Origin: Solihabitans fulvus
GTDB lineage: Bacteria > Actinomycetota > Actinomycetes > Mycobacteriales > Pseudonocardiaceae
Length of the DNA stretch: 64,000 nucleotides
Assembly: GCF_008386585.1 (NCBI RefSeq)
Contig: NZ_VUOB01000061.1
Coordinates: 1 to 64,000, forward strand
Direction of reading: 5' to 3'
The position numbers were made by a program, and so were the translations under genes. Shown here piece by piece: positions 44,301-57,394 of this stretch (its first letter is position 1; the number at the start of each line of letters is the position of its first letter). The notes under the pieces are model-generated. The model was not told the DNA's origin. It searched no databases and saw nothing but the letters and a program-made list of their open reading frames with translations.

Positions 44301-47300
44301 GTCCATCCAGCTGGTCAGCCGCGCCCGCAAGGCCGGCCTGGTGATCACCCCGAGGCAGGTGTTCGAGCACCGAACGGTCGCCGGGCTCGCCGCGGTCGCC
44401 GTCGGCGCGACGGAGGCCGTGGCCGCGCCGGCAGACGACGGCGTCGGCGTGGTGGCGCTGACGCCGATCGTGCACTGGCTGCGCGAGCGCGGCGGCCCCA
44501 TCGACGGCTTCCACCAGTCGATGTTGCTGACCGTGCCGGCGGACCTCGGCGAGGAGCGGCTGGTCGCGGCCGTGCAGGCGCTGCTGGACCACCACGACAC
44601 GCTGCGGCTGCGGCTGACCAGGGCCGGTGGCATCGTCTGGGGCCTCGAGGTCGCGCCGCGCGGCGCGGTGTCGGCGGCCTCCTGTGTGACCAGGGTCGAC
44701 GCCGCCGGCGCGGACCTGCGCGAACTCGCTGCCGCACAGGCGAAACAGGCGCAGGCCCTGCTGTCCCCCGAGCGCGGCGCGATGCTCAGGGTGGTTTGGC
44801 TGGACGCTGGCCCCGACCGGCCGGGCCGGCTGCTCGTGCTGGCGCACCACCTCGTCGTCGACGGCGTGTCCTGGCGGATCCTGCTGCCCGACCTGGCCGC
44901 CGCGTGGCGGGTGGTCGCGGCGGGCGAGACCCCCGTCCTCGCCCCCGTCGGCACCTCCTACCGCCGCTGGGCCGAACACCTCGTCGCGCTGGCGCAGCAC
45001 CCGGCGCGGCTCGCCGAGATCGCCGGCTGGACGCAGCAGGCCGCCGGCCCCGACCCGTTGCTCGGCGACCGCCCGCTGGACGCCGCCGTGGACACCGTGG
45101 AAACAGTGCGGCAGCTCACGCTGAGCCTGCCGGCCGAGCGGACCGAGCCGCTGCTGACCCGCGTGCCCGCCGCGGTCCACGGCCGCGTCAACGACGTGCT
45201 GCTCACCGCGCTGGCGCTGGCCGTCGCCGACTGGCGGCGCGGTCGCGGCGTGGCCGAGTCGAGCGTGCTGCTCGACCTGGAGGGGCACGGCAGGGAGGAC
45301 GTCGTCGACGGCGTCGACCTGTCCCGCACGGTCGGCTGGTTCACCAGCCTGTATCCGGTCCGCCTCGACGCGGAGGTCACCGACTGGGCGGACGTCCTGG
45401 CCGGCGGGGAATCCGTCGGCGCGGCGCTCAAGCGGGTCAAGGAACAGCTGCGAGCGGTGCCGGACAACGGGATCGGCTACGGCCTGCTGCGCCACCTCAA
45501 CCCGCAGACCGGACCGATGCTCGCCGGGCTGCCCGCGCCGCAGCTCGGCTTCAACTACCTCGGCCGGTTCGCCGCGCCCGGCGCCGACAGCGGCGCGGAG
45601 TGGTCGGCCGCGCCAGAGGCCGGCGCGCTCGGCGGCGGCGTCGACCCCGGCACACCCGCGCCGCACGGCCTGGAGATCACGGCGCTCACCGAGGACCACG
45701 CCGACGGTCCAAGGCTGACGGTCACCTGGTCCTGGCCCGGTGGCCTGCTGCCCGAGTCGGACGTGCGGGACCTGGCGGAGGCGTGGTTCCGCGCCCTCGA
45801 CACGCTCGCCGCGCACGCGGCCCGACCGGGCGCGGGCGGCAGGACGCCGTCGGACCTGCCGCTCGTGTCGTTGCGGCAGCAGGAGATCGAGATCGTCGAG
45901 ACGGCCGGCGGCGAGCTGACCGACGTGCTGCCGCTGTCCTCCCTGCAACACGGGCTGCTGTTCCACGCGCTCTACGACCGGGACGCCTCGGACGTCTACA
46001 CCGTCCAGCTGCTGCTCGACCTCGAAGGACCGCTGGATGTCGACGTGCTGCGCGCGAGCGCCCGCGTCCTGCTCGACCGGCATCCGAACCTGCGAGCCGG
46101 CTTCTGGCAGGACGGGCTGCGCGGCCCGGTGCAGTTCGTGCCGCGCGAGGTGTCGTTGCCGTGGCACGACATCGATCTGTCCACTGTGGACAATGAGACC
46201 GTCGAGTTGGAGCGACTGCTCGCGCTGGACCGGGCCACCCGCTTCGACCTTGCCGCGCCGCCGCTGCTGCGGTTCACCGCGATCCGATTGGCCGGCGGGC
46301 GGCACCGGCTGGTGTTCACCAACCACCACATCCTGCTGGACGGCTGGTCCGCGCCGCTGCTGGTGCGCGAGCTGTTCGAGATCTACGCGGCAGGCGGTGT
46401 CGACACGGCCCTGCCGACCGCGCACCCCTACCGCGACTACCTGGCCTGGTTCGTCCGCCAGGACCGCGCGCCGGCCGAAGGCGCGTGGCGCGCGGCGCTG
46501 GCGGGTGTCGAGGAGCCGACCCTGCTCGCGCCGGCCGACCCGAGCCGCGTCCCCGCCCTTCCCGAGCGGCTCTCCGTCGACCTGTCCACGGAGCTGACCG
46601 CCGCGCTGACCGACCGCGCCAAGCGGCTCGGGCTCACGCTCAACACGGTGTTCCAGGGCGTCTGGGGCGTGCTGCTCGGCGGCCTGACCGGGCGCGGCGA
46701 CGTGCTGTTCGGCGCGACGGTGTCCGGGCGGCCGCCCGAGGTGCCCGGTGTCGAGCAGATGGTGGGGCTGTTCATCAACACCATGCCCGTGCGGGTGCGG
46801 CTCGACCCGGCCGAGTCGCTGGCCGGCCTGCTGACCCGGTTGCAGGAGCAGCAGTCCGCGCTGATGGCGCACCAACACCTCGGGCTCGCCGACATCGGCG
46901 GCCTCGCCGGGCTCGGCGAGCTGTTCGACACCCTGCTGGTGTTCGAGAACTACCCGCTGGACCCGGCGGCCCTCACCCTGCCGGGCACCGGCCTGCGCGC
47001 GACCGGCATCGACGGCAGGGACGCCACCCACTACCCGCTCACGGTCGTGGCGATTCCGGGACCGCGCCTGGAGATTCGGCTGAACTACCGCGCCGACGTG
47101 CTGGACCGCGCCGACGTCGAGCTGCTGGCGCAGCGCCTGCTGAGCCTGCTCGAACTCGCCGCCGCCGACCCGGACCGCCCGGTCGGCCACGTCGACGTGC
47201 TGACCGCCGCGGAACGGGATCGCCTGCTCGGCGAGTGGAACGGCGCGGTGCTGCCGGCCGGGCGTGCGGAAAGCTCGGTGCAGCAACGCTTCGCCGAGCA

Positions 47301-50300
47301 GGTCACCGCCACGCCCGATGCCGTCGCCCTGATCGCCGACGGCGAGCGGATCAGCTACCGCGAACTCGACCGCAGGGCCAACCGCCTGGCGCACCGGCTG
47401 ATCGCGGCCGGGGTCGAGAGCGAGGACCGGGTGGCGATCCTTCTGGAACGCTCGGTGCAGCTCGTCGTCGCCACCCTGGCGGTGCTCAAGGCTGGCGGCG
47501 CGTACGTGCCCCTCGACGCGCGCAGCCCGGTCGCCCGCCTGGAACAGGTGATGGCGCAGACCGAATCCAGGGTGCTGCTCACCGAAGACTCGTTTGCGGG
47601 GTCGGGCACGGAGACCGAAGACCTGTTCGCGGGGGCAGCCACGGCCACGCGCGGCATCGAGTTCCGGCACGACGCACAGGTGATCCTCGTCGACACGGAC
47701 GCCACGCTCGCGCGGCAGCCGGACACCGACCCCGGCGTGGCCGGGCATCCCGAGCAACTGGCGTACGTCATGTACACCTCGGGATCCACCGGCACGCCCA
47801 AGGGCGTCGCGGTTACCCACCACGACGTGCTCAGCCTGGCCGACGACAGCTCCTGGCACGGCCCCAACCACGACCGGGTGCTGCTGCACTCGCCGCACGC
47901 CTTCGACGCCTCGACCTACGAGCTGTGGGTGCCGCTGCTGTCCGGCCGCCAGCTTGTCGTCGCGCCGGCCGGCGAACTGGGCATCGCAGACCTGGCGCGG
48001 ATCATCGTGGTCACCGAGATCACCGGGCTGTGGCTCACCGCCGGCCTGTTCCGGCTGCTGGCCGAGGAGTGCCCGGAGTGCTTCTCGGGCGTCCGGGAGG
48101 TGTGGTCCGGCGGCGATGTCGTGCCGCCGGCGACCGTGCGGCGAGTGCTGGACGCGTGCCCGTCGCTGGTCTTCGGCGACGGCTACGGCCCGACCGAGAC
48201 CACCACGTTCGCCACCCGCCACCTGCTGCGCGCAGGCGACCCGGTGCCGGCCACGGTGCCGATCGGCGGACCGCTGGACAACATGCGGGTCTACGTCCTT
48301 GACGACAACCTGCGGCTGGTGCCGCCGGGGGTCACCGGGGAGCTGTACATCGCCGGGGCCGGGCTCGCCAGGGGCTACCTGCGCAGGCCGGCGCCGACCG
48401 CCGAACGGTTCGTCGCCGACCCCTTCGCCTCGGCCGGCCGGATGTACCGGACCGGCGACGTCGTCCGCTGGAACGCCATGGGAGCGCTGGAGTTCGTCGG
48501 CCGCGCCGACGAGCAGGTGAAGATCCGCGGCTTCCGGATCGAGCTCGGCGAGATCGAGGCGGCGCTGGCCGGCCGGCCCGGCCTGGCGCAGCTCGCCGTG
48601 ATCGTCCGCGAGGACCGGCCGGGCGACAAGCGGCTGGTCGGCTACGCCGTGCCGGAGGCCGGCGGGGATCTCGACCTGGACGCGCTGCGCGACCACGCCG
48701 CCGCCGCTCTGCCCGAGTACATGGTGCCGGCCGCGTTCGTCGTCCTGGAGTCGTTGCCCCTCACCGTGAACGGCAAGCTGGACCGCCGCGCGCTACCCGC
48801 CCCGGACTACGCGGCCGCGGGCACCGGGCGCGCGCCGAGGACCCCGCAGGAGGAGATCCTGTGCGGGCTGTTCGCGGACGTGCTGGGACTGCCCGAGGTC
48901 GGCATCGACGACGGCTTCTTCGCGCTCGGCGGCCATTCCCTGCTGGCCACCAGGCTGGTCAGCCGGATCCGGTCGGCGCTCGGCGTGGAACTCGCGGTGC
49001 GTAGCCTGTTCGAGGCGCCGACCGTGGCCAAGCTCGCGACTTCGCTCGGCAACGCCGCCACCGCGCGGCAGACGCTGCGCCCGATGGCCAGGCCCGAGCG
49101 CGTGCCGATGTCCTACGGCCAGCGCAGGCTCTGGTTCCTCAACCGGTTGGAGGGGGCCAACTCCCCGTACAAGATCCCGGTGGCGCTGCGGCTGCGCGGC
49201 GAGCTGGACCGCGCGGCGCTCCAGGCCGCGCTGCGCGACGTGATCGACCGGCACGAGAGCCTGCGCACGGTGTTCCCGGAGTCCGACGGCGAGCCGTACC
49301 AGCTGGTGCTGACCGCCGACGCGGCCACGCCGACCGTGCCGCTCACCGACCTCGCCGAGGACGAGCTTGCCGAGGCCGCGCAGGCCGTCGTCGCGCGGGG
49401 CTTCGACCTGTCCGTCGACCCGCCGCTGCGCGCCGAGCTGTTCCGGCTCGGCGGCGGCGAGCACCTGCTGCTGTTGGTGCTGCACCACATCGCGGGCGAC
49501 GGGTGGTCGATGGCCCCGCTGGCCCGGGACTTCTCCGACGCCTACGGCGCGCGGCTGCGCGGCGAGGCGCCCGGCTGGGAGCCGCTTCCCGTGCAGTACG
49601 CGGACTACAGCCTGTGGCAGCGCGAGATCATGGGGCGCGAGGAGGACGCGGACAGCGCCATCGCCAGGCAGGTGGACTTCTGGACCACCGCGCTGGCCGA
49701 CCTTCCCGACCAGCTCGACCTGCCGGCGGACCGGCCGAGGCCCGCCGTCGCGAGCCTGCGCGGCGGCACCCTGATCTTCGAGGTGCCCGCCGAGCTGCAC
49801 CTCGGCCTCGGCGAGCTGGTCCGGCAGCACCAGACGAGCCTGTTCATGGTGTTGCAGGCCGCCGTCGCGGCGCTGCTGACTCGGTTGGGGGCCGGCACGG
49901 ACATCCCGATCGGCAGCCCGATCGCCGGCCGCACCGACGACGCGCTGGACGAGCTGGTCGGCTTCTTCGTGAACACCCTGGTGCTGCGCACCGACACCTC
50001 GGGCGACCCGACCTTCGCCGAGCTGCTGCGCAGGGTGCGCGACGCGGACCTCGCCGCCTACGCCAACCAGGAGCTGCCCTTCGAGCGCCTCGTCGAGGTG
50101 CTGAACCCGGCGCGGTCGATGGCCCGCAACCCGCTGTTCCAGGTGTTGTTGGTGCTACAGAACAACAGTGGCGCCGACCTCGCACTGCCCGGCCTCGACG
50201 TGACGGTGGAGAACCTCGGCGCGCACGCGGCCCAGTTCGACCTGTCCATGGATCTCACCGAAAGGCCGGACGGCATCACCGGCCGCCTCGACTTCAGCCT

Positions 50301-53300
50301 CGACCTGTTCGACGAGGACACCGCGCGCGCCGTGGCCGACCGCTTCGTCCGGCTGCTCGGCGGCATCGTCGCCGACCAGGACCGGCGCATCGGCGAGCTG
50401 GACATCCTCGACCCGGCCGAGCGGCAGCGGCTGCTGATCGACTGGAACTGCACCGGCCGCGCGGACGATCTCGACGGTGTCGTGCAACAGGTCCGGTCCA
50501 TCGCGCGCCGCAGGCCCGACGCGGTCGCCGTCGTCGACGACCGGGCCACGCTGACCTACGGCGAGGTCGCGGGCCGGGCGAGCGCGCTGTCCCGCGCGCT
50601 CGCGGCCGACGGCGTCGGCACCGGTTCGATCGTCGGGATCCTCGCGGACCGGAGCGTGCGGGTGCCCGTCGCGGTGCTCGGCGTGCTCGGCGCGGGCGGC
50701 GCGTACGTGCCGCTGGATCCCCGGGCGCCCATGTCGCGCGTCGCCGGCCTGCTGGCCGACAGCGGCGCGCGGTGGCTGCTGACCGAGCCCGCGCGCGCGG
50801 ACCAGGCGCGCGAACTCGTCGCCGAGACCGGCGAGCCGATCGAGGTCGTCGTGCTCGGCGAGGACACCGACCCCGCCGCCGACCTGTACCCGGTGGCGGG
50901 CCGGCCGGCCGACCTCGCCTACGTCATCTTCACCTCGGGTTCGACCGGCCGCCCCAAGGGCGCGATGGTGCACAGGGCCGGCATGGTCAACCACCTGCTG
51001 GCCAAGGTCGAGGACCTGGCACTGTCCGAAGTGGACAGTGTGGTGCAGAACGCCCCGCTGACCTTCGACATCTCGGTGTGGCAGATGCTGGCCGGGCTGG
51101 TGGCGGGCGGCCGCGTGCGGGTGATCGGCGAGGACACCGCGCTGGACCCGCTCGGCCTGTTCGAGCGGGTGGCCACCGAGCGGATCTCCGTGCTCGAGGT
51201 CGTGCCCTCGTTGCTGCGCACCGCGTTGGACGCCTGGGACGCCGGCGCGCCCTCGGTTGCGCTGCCCGCCCTGCGCTGGCTGATGGTCACCGGCGAGGCG
51301 CTGCCCGAGCAGGTGTGCCGCCGCTGGTTCGACCGCTACCCGGACATCCCGCTGGTCAACGCCTACGGCCCGACCGAATGTTCCGACGACGTCACGCACG
51401 CGGTGCTCACGCCGGCGACGCTGGCGGCCGGCGCGACCGTGCCGATCGGCCGCGCCATCCGCAACACCAGCCTGTACGTCCTGGACGAGCTGCTGGAGCC
51501 CGTGCCGGCCGGGGTGGCCGGCGAGCTGTGCGTCGGCGGTGTCGGCGTCGGGCACGGCTACCTCGGCGACGCGGTGAAGACGGCGTCCGCGTTCGTGCCT
51601 GACCCGTTCGCCGAGCGCCCCGGCGCGCGGCTCTACCGCACCGGCGACCGGGTGCGGTACCGCGCCGACGGCCAACTGGAGTTCCTCGGCCGCCGCGACC
51701 ACCAGGTGAAGATCCGCGGCCAGCGCATCGAACTCGGCGAGGTCGAGGCGGCACTGCGGGCCGTGCCCGGCGTGACCGACACCGTGGTGACGGTCAGTCC
51801 CGACCCGGCAGGCCAACACCGGCTCGTGGGCTACCTGGTCGGCGCGGTCGACGCGCAGCGGGTGCGCGGCGAGCTTGCGGCCGTGCTGCCCGAGGCGATG
51901 GTGCCGTCGGCGCTGGTCGCGCTCGACGCGCTGCCGCTGACCTCCAACGGCAAGGTGGACCGCAAGGCGCTGCCGGAGCCGGACTTCGGCGCGGGTTCCG
52001 GCGGGCGTCCGCCGCGCACCCCGCAGGAGGAGATCCTGTGCGGGGTGTTCGCCGAGGTGCTCGGCGTCGCCTCGGTCGGCATCGACGACAACTTCTTCGA
52101 CCTCGGCGGCCACTCGCTGCTGGCCACCCGCCTGGTTAACCGGGTCCGGTCGGTGTTCGGCGCGGAGCTGCCGATCAGGAGCCTGTTCGAGCACCCGACC
52201 GTCGCGGGGCTGTCCGGCAGGCTCGGCGCGGCCGGCGGCGACGTGCGCGCGCCGCTGCGCCCGATGCCTCGGCCGGCCGAGGTTCCGCTGTCCTTCGTGC
52301 AGCGCAGGCTGTGGTTCCTCAACCGGTTCGAGGGCGCTGGCGGCGCCTACAACGTGCCGCTGGCGTTGCGGCTGTCCGGCGAGCTGGACGTCGACGCGCT
52401 GCGCGCCGCGCTCGGCGACTTGGTGGAGCGGCACGAGAGCCTGCGCACGATCTTCCCAGAGACCGACGGCGAGCCGCGCCAGGTCGTTTTGGACGCCGAC
52501 ATCGCGCGACCGAAACTGTCCACTGTGGACATCGCGGAGGCCGCCCTGACCGGCGAGGTGGCCGCCGCGAGCACCGAGGGCTTCGACCTCACCAGGCAGC
52601 TGCCGCTGCGCGTGACGCTGTTCGCGCTGGCCGAGACCGAACACGTGCTCGTCCTGGTGCTGCACCACATCGCGAGCGACGGCGCGTCCGCCGGTCCGCT
52701 GGCGCGCGACCTCGCGGCGGCCTACTCGGCGCGGCGCACCGGCCGCGCGCCCGACTGGACACCGCTTCCGGTGCAGTACGCCGACTACAGCCTCTGGCAG
52801 CGCGAGGTGCTCGGCGCGGAGAGCGACCGGGACAGCAGGGTGACCGCCCAGCTGGACTTCTGGCGCACCGCCCTCGCGGGCCTGCCCGACCAGCTCGACC
52901 TGCCGGCCGACCGGCCGAGGCCCGCCGAGGCCGCGTTCGTCGGCGACACCGTCCCGTTGACGGTCGAACCCGAGCTGCACCAACGACTCGTCGACCTCGC
53001 CATGGCCAGCCAGACCAGCCTGTTCATGATCGTGCAGGCGGCGCTGTCCGCGCTGCTGACCAGGCTCGGCGCCGGCACGGACATCCCGCTCGGCAGCCCG
53101 ATCGCCGGGCGCACCGACGAAGCGCTCGACGACCTGGTCGGCTTCTTCGTGAACACGCTGGTGCTGCGCACCGACACCGGCGGCAACCCCAGCTTCCGCG
53201 CGCTGCTCGACCGCGTCCGCGAGACCGATCTGGCCGCGTACGCGCACCAGGACCTGCCCTTCGAGCGGCTGGTCGAGGCGCTGAACCCGCCGAGGTCGCT

Positions 53301-56250
53301 GGCCAGGCACCCGCTGTTCCAGGTGGCGCTGGCGTTCCAGAACCACACCGAGATCGCGCTGGAGCTGCCGGGGCTGCGGATCGACGCGGTGCCGGCCGGC
53401 ACCGGCGCGGCCAAGTTCGACCTGTCCGTCAGCCTCGGCGAACAGCGCGACGAGGCCGGCGCGCCGACCGGCATCCTCGGCAGGCTGGAGTACCGCACCG
53501 ACCTGTTCGACCGGGACACCGTCGCCACGATCGGCACCCGCCTGCTGCGGCTGCTCACGGCGGTCGCGGCCGACCCGGACCAGCCGATCGGCGCGGTCGA
53601 CCTCCTCGACGCGCCGGAGCGCGAACGGATGCTGGTGGCGTGGAACGACACCGACACCGCGGTGCCGACCGCGACGCTGCCGGAGCTGTTCCAGGCGCAG
53701 GTGGCCCGCACCCCCGACGCGACCGCGCTGCTGCACGACGGTGTCGAGCTGAGCTACGCGGAACTCAACCGCCGCGCCAACCGGTTGGCCCGCTTCCTGG
53801 TGGGTCGGGGCGTCGGCCCCGAGCAGTTCGTCGCGGTCGCGCTGCCCCGCTCGGCCGACCTGGTGGTGAGCCTGCTCGGCGTGCTCAAGGCCGGCGCCGC
53901 CTACGTGCCGGTCGACCCCGACTATCCGGCCGACCGCATCGAGTACATGCTCGCCGACACGCGCCCCGCGCTGCTGCTCACCAACCGGGCGCTGGCCGCT
54001 GTGCTGCCGGAAACCGCGGTGGCCCAAGGCGTTCTCGTCGACGACCCGGCCACGCTGGACGCCGTCGCGGGCCACCGGGACGGCGACCTCGTCGACGAGG
54101 ACCGGCTCGGCGCGCTGGCGCTGGGCAACCCAGCCTACGTGATCTACACGTCCGGCTCCACCGGCCGCCCCAAGGGCGTGGTGATCGAGCACCGCTCGCT
54201 CACCGACTACCTGGCGTTCGCCGGCGGCGACTACGCCGGCGTGCGCGGGTTGGCGCTGCTGCACTCGCCGATCTCCTTCGACCTCACCGTCACGGCGATG
54301 TTCGTGCCGCTGACCGTCGGCGGCACCGTGCTCGCCACCACCCTGGAGAACGCCGACCCCGCCGTGCGCGCCGAGCTGCGGCGCAGGCCGTGCACCTTCC
54401 TCAAGGCGACCCCGAGCCACCTGCCGATGCTGGCCGCGCTGCCCGAGGAGTTCTCGCCCGACACGGAACTGTTGCTCGGCGGGGAGTTGCTGCTCGGCGA
54501 GCTGGTCGACGAGTGGCGGCGCGAGCACCCCGGGACGACCGTGCTGAACATGTACGGCCCGACCGAGACCACGGTCAACTGCACCGAGTACCGGATCGAG
54601 CCGGGACAGGCGATTCCCTCGGGCCCGCTGCCCATCGGTCGCCCGCTGGCCAACACGCGGCTCTACGTGCTCGACGAGCACCTCCAGCCCGTGCCGGTCG
54701 GCGCGCCGGGCGAGCTGTACGTGGCGGGCAACGGCCTGGCGCGCGGCTACCTCAACCGGCCCGACCTGACCGCGACGAAGTTCCTGCCGGACCCCTTCGG
54801 CGCGTCCGGCACCAGGATGTACCGCACGGGCGACGTGGTGCGCTGGCAGCCGGACGGCAACCTGTACTTCCTGCGCCGCGTCGACGACCAGGTGAAGCTG
54901 CGCGGGTTCCGCATCGAGCTCGGCGAGATCGAGTCGGTGCTGGTCGGGCGGCCGGAGATCGCGCGGGCCACGGTGATCGTCCGCGAGGACCGGCCGGGCG
55001 ACCAGCGGCTGGTGGCCTACCTGGTGCCCGAAACCGGACGCGACCTGCCGGAGGCGGGATCGCTGCGCGAGCAGCTGTCCGCGCGCCTGCCGGAGTACAT
55101 GCTGCCGTCCGCGTTCGTGCCGCTGGACGACATTCCGTTGACTCCCAACGGAAAGGTCGACCGGCGCGGGCTGCCGGCCCCCGACCTCGGCGCGCACGTG
55201 TCGGGCAGGTCCGCGCGCACCCAACGGGAACGCGTGCTGTGCGAGCTGTTCGCCGAGGTGCTCGGCCTTGCCTCGGTCGGCATCGACGACGGCTTCTTCG
55301 ACCTCGGCGGCCACTCGCTGTTGGCCACCAGGCTGATCAGCCGGGTCCGCGCGACCTTCGGCGTCGACCTGGCCATCCGCAGCCTGTTCGAGGCGCCGAC
55401 CGTGGCCGCCCTCGCCGAACGGCTCGGCGCTGACGACGGCGGCAGCGCGTTCGACACGCTGCTCCCGTTGCGCCGGCAGGGCACCCGCCCGCCGCTGTTC
55501 TGCGTGCACCCGGCCAGCGGGCTCGGCTGGTCCTACTCGGGGCTGATGAAGCACCTCGGCCCCGACGTGCCCATCTACGGCCTCCAGTCGCGGGGCATCG
55601 AGACCGAGGAGGAGCTGCCGGCGACGGTGGAAGAGGTCGCGGCCGACTACCTCGCGGAGATCCGCGCGGTCCAGCCGTCCGGGCCCTACCACCTGCTCGG
55701 CTGGTCCTTCGGCGGCCTGGTGGCGCACGCGATGGCCGCCCGGTTGGAACGCGAGGGGGAGACGGTCGCGCTGCTCGCGCTGCTCGACTCCTTCCCGAAG
55801 GTCGGTGACGAACGTACGCCGAGGGCCTTCCTGGACGAGCAGGAACTCCTGCACGCCATGCTCGACCTCGCCGGCTACGACCGGGACAGCCTCGGCGACG
55901 GCCCGGTCGACCACGCGCGCATCGTCGAGCTGCTGCGCGACCAGGGCGGCGTGCTCGACGGCCTCGAGGAACGCCACCTGTCCGCGCTGTACGAGGTGTT
56001 CGCCAACAACTCCGACCTGGCCAGGACGTTCGTGCCGGCCACGGTCGCCACCGACGTGCTGCTGTTCGTCGCCGCGCTCGACCAGGGCGCCGACGGCCCG
56101 TCGCCGGACCGGTGGCGTCCGCACGTCGGCGGCGCCGTGCACCGGCACGACGTCGCCTGCCACCACAACGACATGACCCAGCCCGCCCCGCTCGCCGAGA
56201 TCGGCAGGGTGCTGGCGGAGACGCTGCGCGAGAAGGGAAATCAGTCATGA
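41323..56250 (+). CDS. NRPS, four modules ending in thioesterase
   Basis: A synthetase of about 4975 residues: C (9-440), A3, T (near 991), E (HHLVVDG at 1175); C (1536-), A4, T (near 2540); C (2596-), A5, T (near 3597); C (3657-), A6, T (near 4662); TE (4715-4975, GWSFGG). The C domains of its first two modules start VLPLSxLQxGLLFHALYD (after-E type) and the last two SxxQRRLWFLNR (LCL type), consistent with E-domain placement. T domains before E read GGDS, the others GGHS. Pocket residues read by hand: A3 DALLVGAV (aromatic-like, uncertain), A4 DAYWWGGT (Val), A5 DIWEMTAD then Asp (acidic, small diamine such as Dap inferred), A6 DLTKLGMV (Asn/Asp type). The GTG at 41323 overlaps the previous stop, with GGGAG upstream. 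Residue 15 is a TTA codon. Confidence 0.95.
47581..47646 (+). repeat. 33-bp tandem duplication in the Val A domain
   Basis: Units 47581-47613 and 47614-47646 encode TEDSFAGSGTE and TEDLFAGAATA, in frame, in a loop before the VMYTSGSTG motif of A4. The copies are roughly three quarters identical at base level. The loop is expected to be on the surface, so the enzyme probably tolerates it. Confidence 0.75.
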
Positions 56251-56465
56251 GCAACCCGTTCGAGAGCGACGAGCTGTCCTACCTGGTGCTGGTCAACGAC
56301 GAGGGCCAGTACTCGCTGTGGCCCGCGTTCGCCGCGGTGCCCGGCGGCTGGACCGTCGCCTACGGCCAGGACACCCGCACGGTCTGCCTGGACTACATCA
56401 ACGAGCACTGGACGGACATGCGCCCGCTGAGCCTGGTCGCCGCCATGGCGAACGATCGGGCCTGA
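56247..56465 (+). CDS. mbtH: MbtH-like protein (canonical)
   Basis: A 72-residue MbtH-like A-domain partner with the full signature: VNDEGQYSLWPAF, VPGGWTVAYG, CLDYINEHWTDMRPLSL. The ATG at 56247 overlaps the NRPS stop by four bases, with AGAAGGGA upstream, so it is translated with the synthetase. It differs clearly from the mbtH at 28822, whose conserved ending is degraded. The two are not a recent duplication. Confidence 0.95.
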   Translation: MSNPFESDELSYLVLVNDEGQYSLWPAFAAVPGGWTVAYGQDTRTVCLDYINEHWTDMRPLSLVAAMANDRA

Positions 56466-56483
56466 CCGGCGAATCTCCTGCCA

Positions 56484-56498
56484 TTGCAGGAACTTGCA
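56484..56498 (-). promoter_or_regulatory. TGCAA-type operator, site C
   Basis: On the minus strand the sequence is TGCAAGTTCCTGCAA, 13 of 15 identical to site B in the NRPS promoter region. It ends 21 bases before the -35 of the promoter for the PKS genes, a usual distance for an activator. Confidence 0.55.
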
Positions 56499-56519
56499 CG
56501 GAAATGAACGCCAGAAACG

Positions 56520-56549
56520 TTGATAGGCAAGGGAAACGCAAACTAAACT
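56520..56549 (+). promoter_or_regulatory. Promoter of the PKS gene run
   Basis: TTGATA (56520-56525), an 18-base spacer and TAAACT (56544-56549) form a good sigma-70-type promoter about 105 bases before the ketoreductase ATG. It separates the PKS genes as a transcription unit that can fire independently of NRPS read-through. Confidence 0.6.
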
Positions 56550-56653
56550 GACGACAGAACATCGGAGTTGACACCCCGGCGCCAGCCTGGTGGACACAAT
56601 TCCCGTCCTGTCGACATCGTCGAAACCAGTCCCGACCGCAACGGGGAACTGCC

Positions 56654-57394
56654 ATGTCTGAGAAACGTCGCGTCATCGTCACCGGGGGCTCCCGGGGCAT
56701 CGGCCGCAGCGTCGCCATCCGGCTCGCCGAGGAGAACTTCGACGTCGCCTTCTGCTACCGCAGCGAGGCGGCCGCGGCCGAGACGACCGCGAAGGAGATC
56801 GAGGAGCACGGCGGACGCTGTTACCACGCGCCCTGCGACGTCGCCGACGCCGAGGCCGTGCAGGCGTTCATCAAGGCCGCGGAGGCCGAGCTCGGGCCCA
56901 TCGAGACCCTGGTCAACTCCGCCGGCATCGTGCGGGACAACCCCATGGTGCTCATGCCGGTCGAGGACTGGAACGCGGTCATCGACACCAACCTCACCGG
57001 CACGTTCAACTTCTGCCGGTCGATGGCGTTCGGCTTCATGAAGCGCAAGTCCGGCGCGATCATCAACATGTCCTCGGTCGCCGGCGTCTACGGCAACCCG
57101 ACCCAGACCAACTACTCGGCGGCCAAGGCCGGCATCAACGGCATGAGCAAGGCGCTGGCCAAGGAACTCGCCGCCTACAACGTGCGGGTCAACGTCGTCG
57201 CGCCCGGCTTCATCGAGACGGACATGACCGCGCGGCTGTCGGAGAAGGTCCGCAAGACCGCGCTCGGACTGGTGCCGATGCGCCGGTTCGGGCAGGCCGA
57301 GGACGTCGCCGACCTCGTCGCGTTCCTCGCGTCGGACCGCGCCGCCTACATCACCGGCCAGGTCATCCAGGTCGACGGCGGAATCGTCATCTGA
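56654..57394 (+). CDS. FabG-like ketoreductase (type II PKS)
   Basis: A 246-residue short-chain dehydrogenase of the 3-oxoacyl-ACP reductase type. The NADPH motif is TGGSRGIGRSVA, followed by NSAGI. The catalytic set is Ser in NMSSVAGVYGN with Tyr and Lys in YSAAKAGINGMSKALAKE, and it ends DVADLVAFLASDRAAYITGQ. In this context it should reduce beta-keto groups of the growing ACP-bound chain. First gene of a tightly packed run through to the window's end. Its stop shares one base with the next ATG. Close relatives are the KRs of highly reducing type II PKSs as well as primary FabG. Position favours the former. Confidence 0.9.
   Translation: MSEKRRVIVTGGSRGIGRSVAIRLAEENFDVAFCYRSEAAAAETTAKEIEEHGGRCYHAPCDVADAEAVQAFIKAAEAELGPIETLVNSAGIVRDNPMVLMPVEDWNAVIDTNLTGTFNFCRSMAFGFMKRKSGAIINMSSVAGVYGNPTQTNYSAAKAGINGMSKALAKELAAYNVRVNVVAPGFIETDMTARLSEKVRKTALGLVPMRRFGQAEDVADLVAFLASDRAAYITGQVIQVDGGIVI

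Noticed and set aside
51020..51040. CACTGTCC-N5-GGACAGTG inverted repeat inside the second NRPS gene
   Set aside because: It is in coding sequence for ALSEVDSVV with no regulatory context.
50155..56166. A 2003-codon open frame antisense to the second NRPS gene, and similar very long frames at 43540-48696 and 5345-8857 on the minus strand
   Set aside because: They mirror GC-rich coding DNA: low-complexity Arg, Gly, Ala, Val and Gln, no recognisable domain, and exact overlap with well-supported genes on the other strand.
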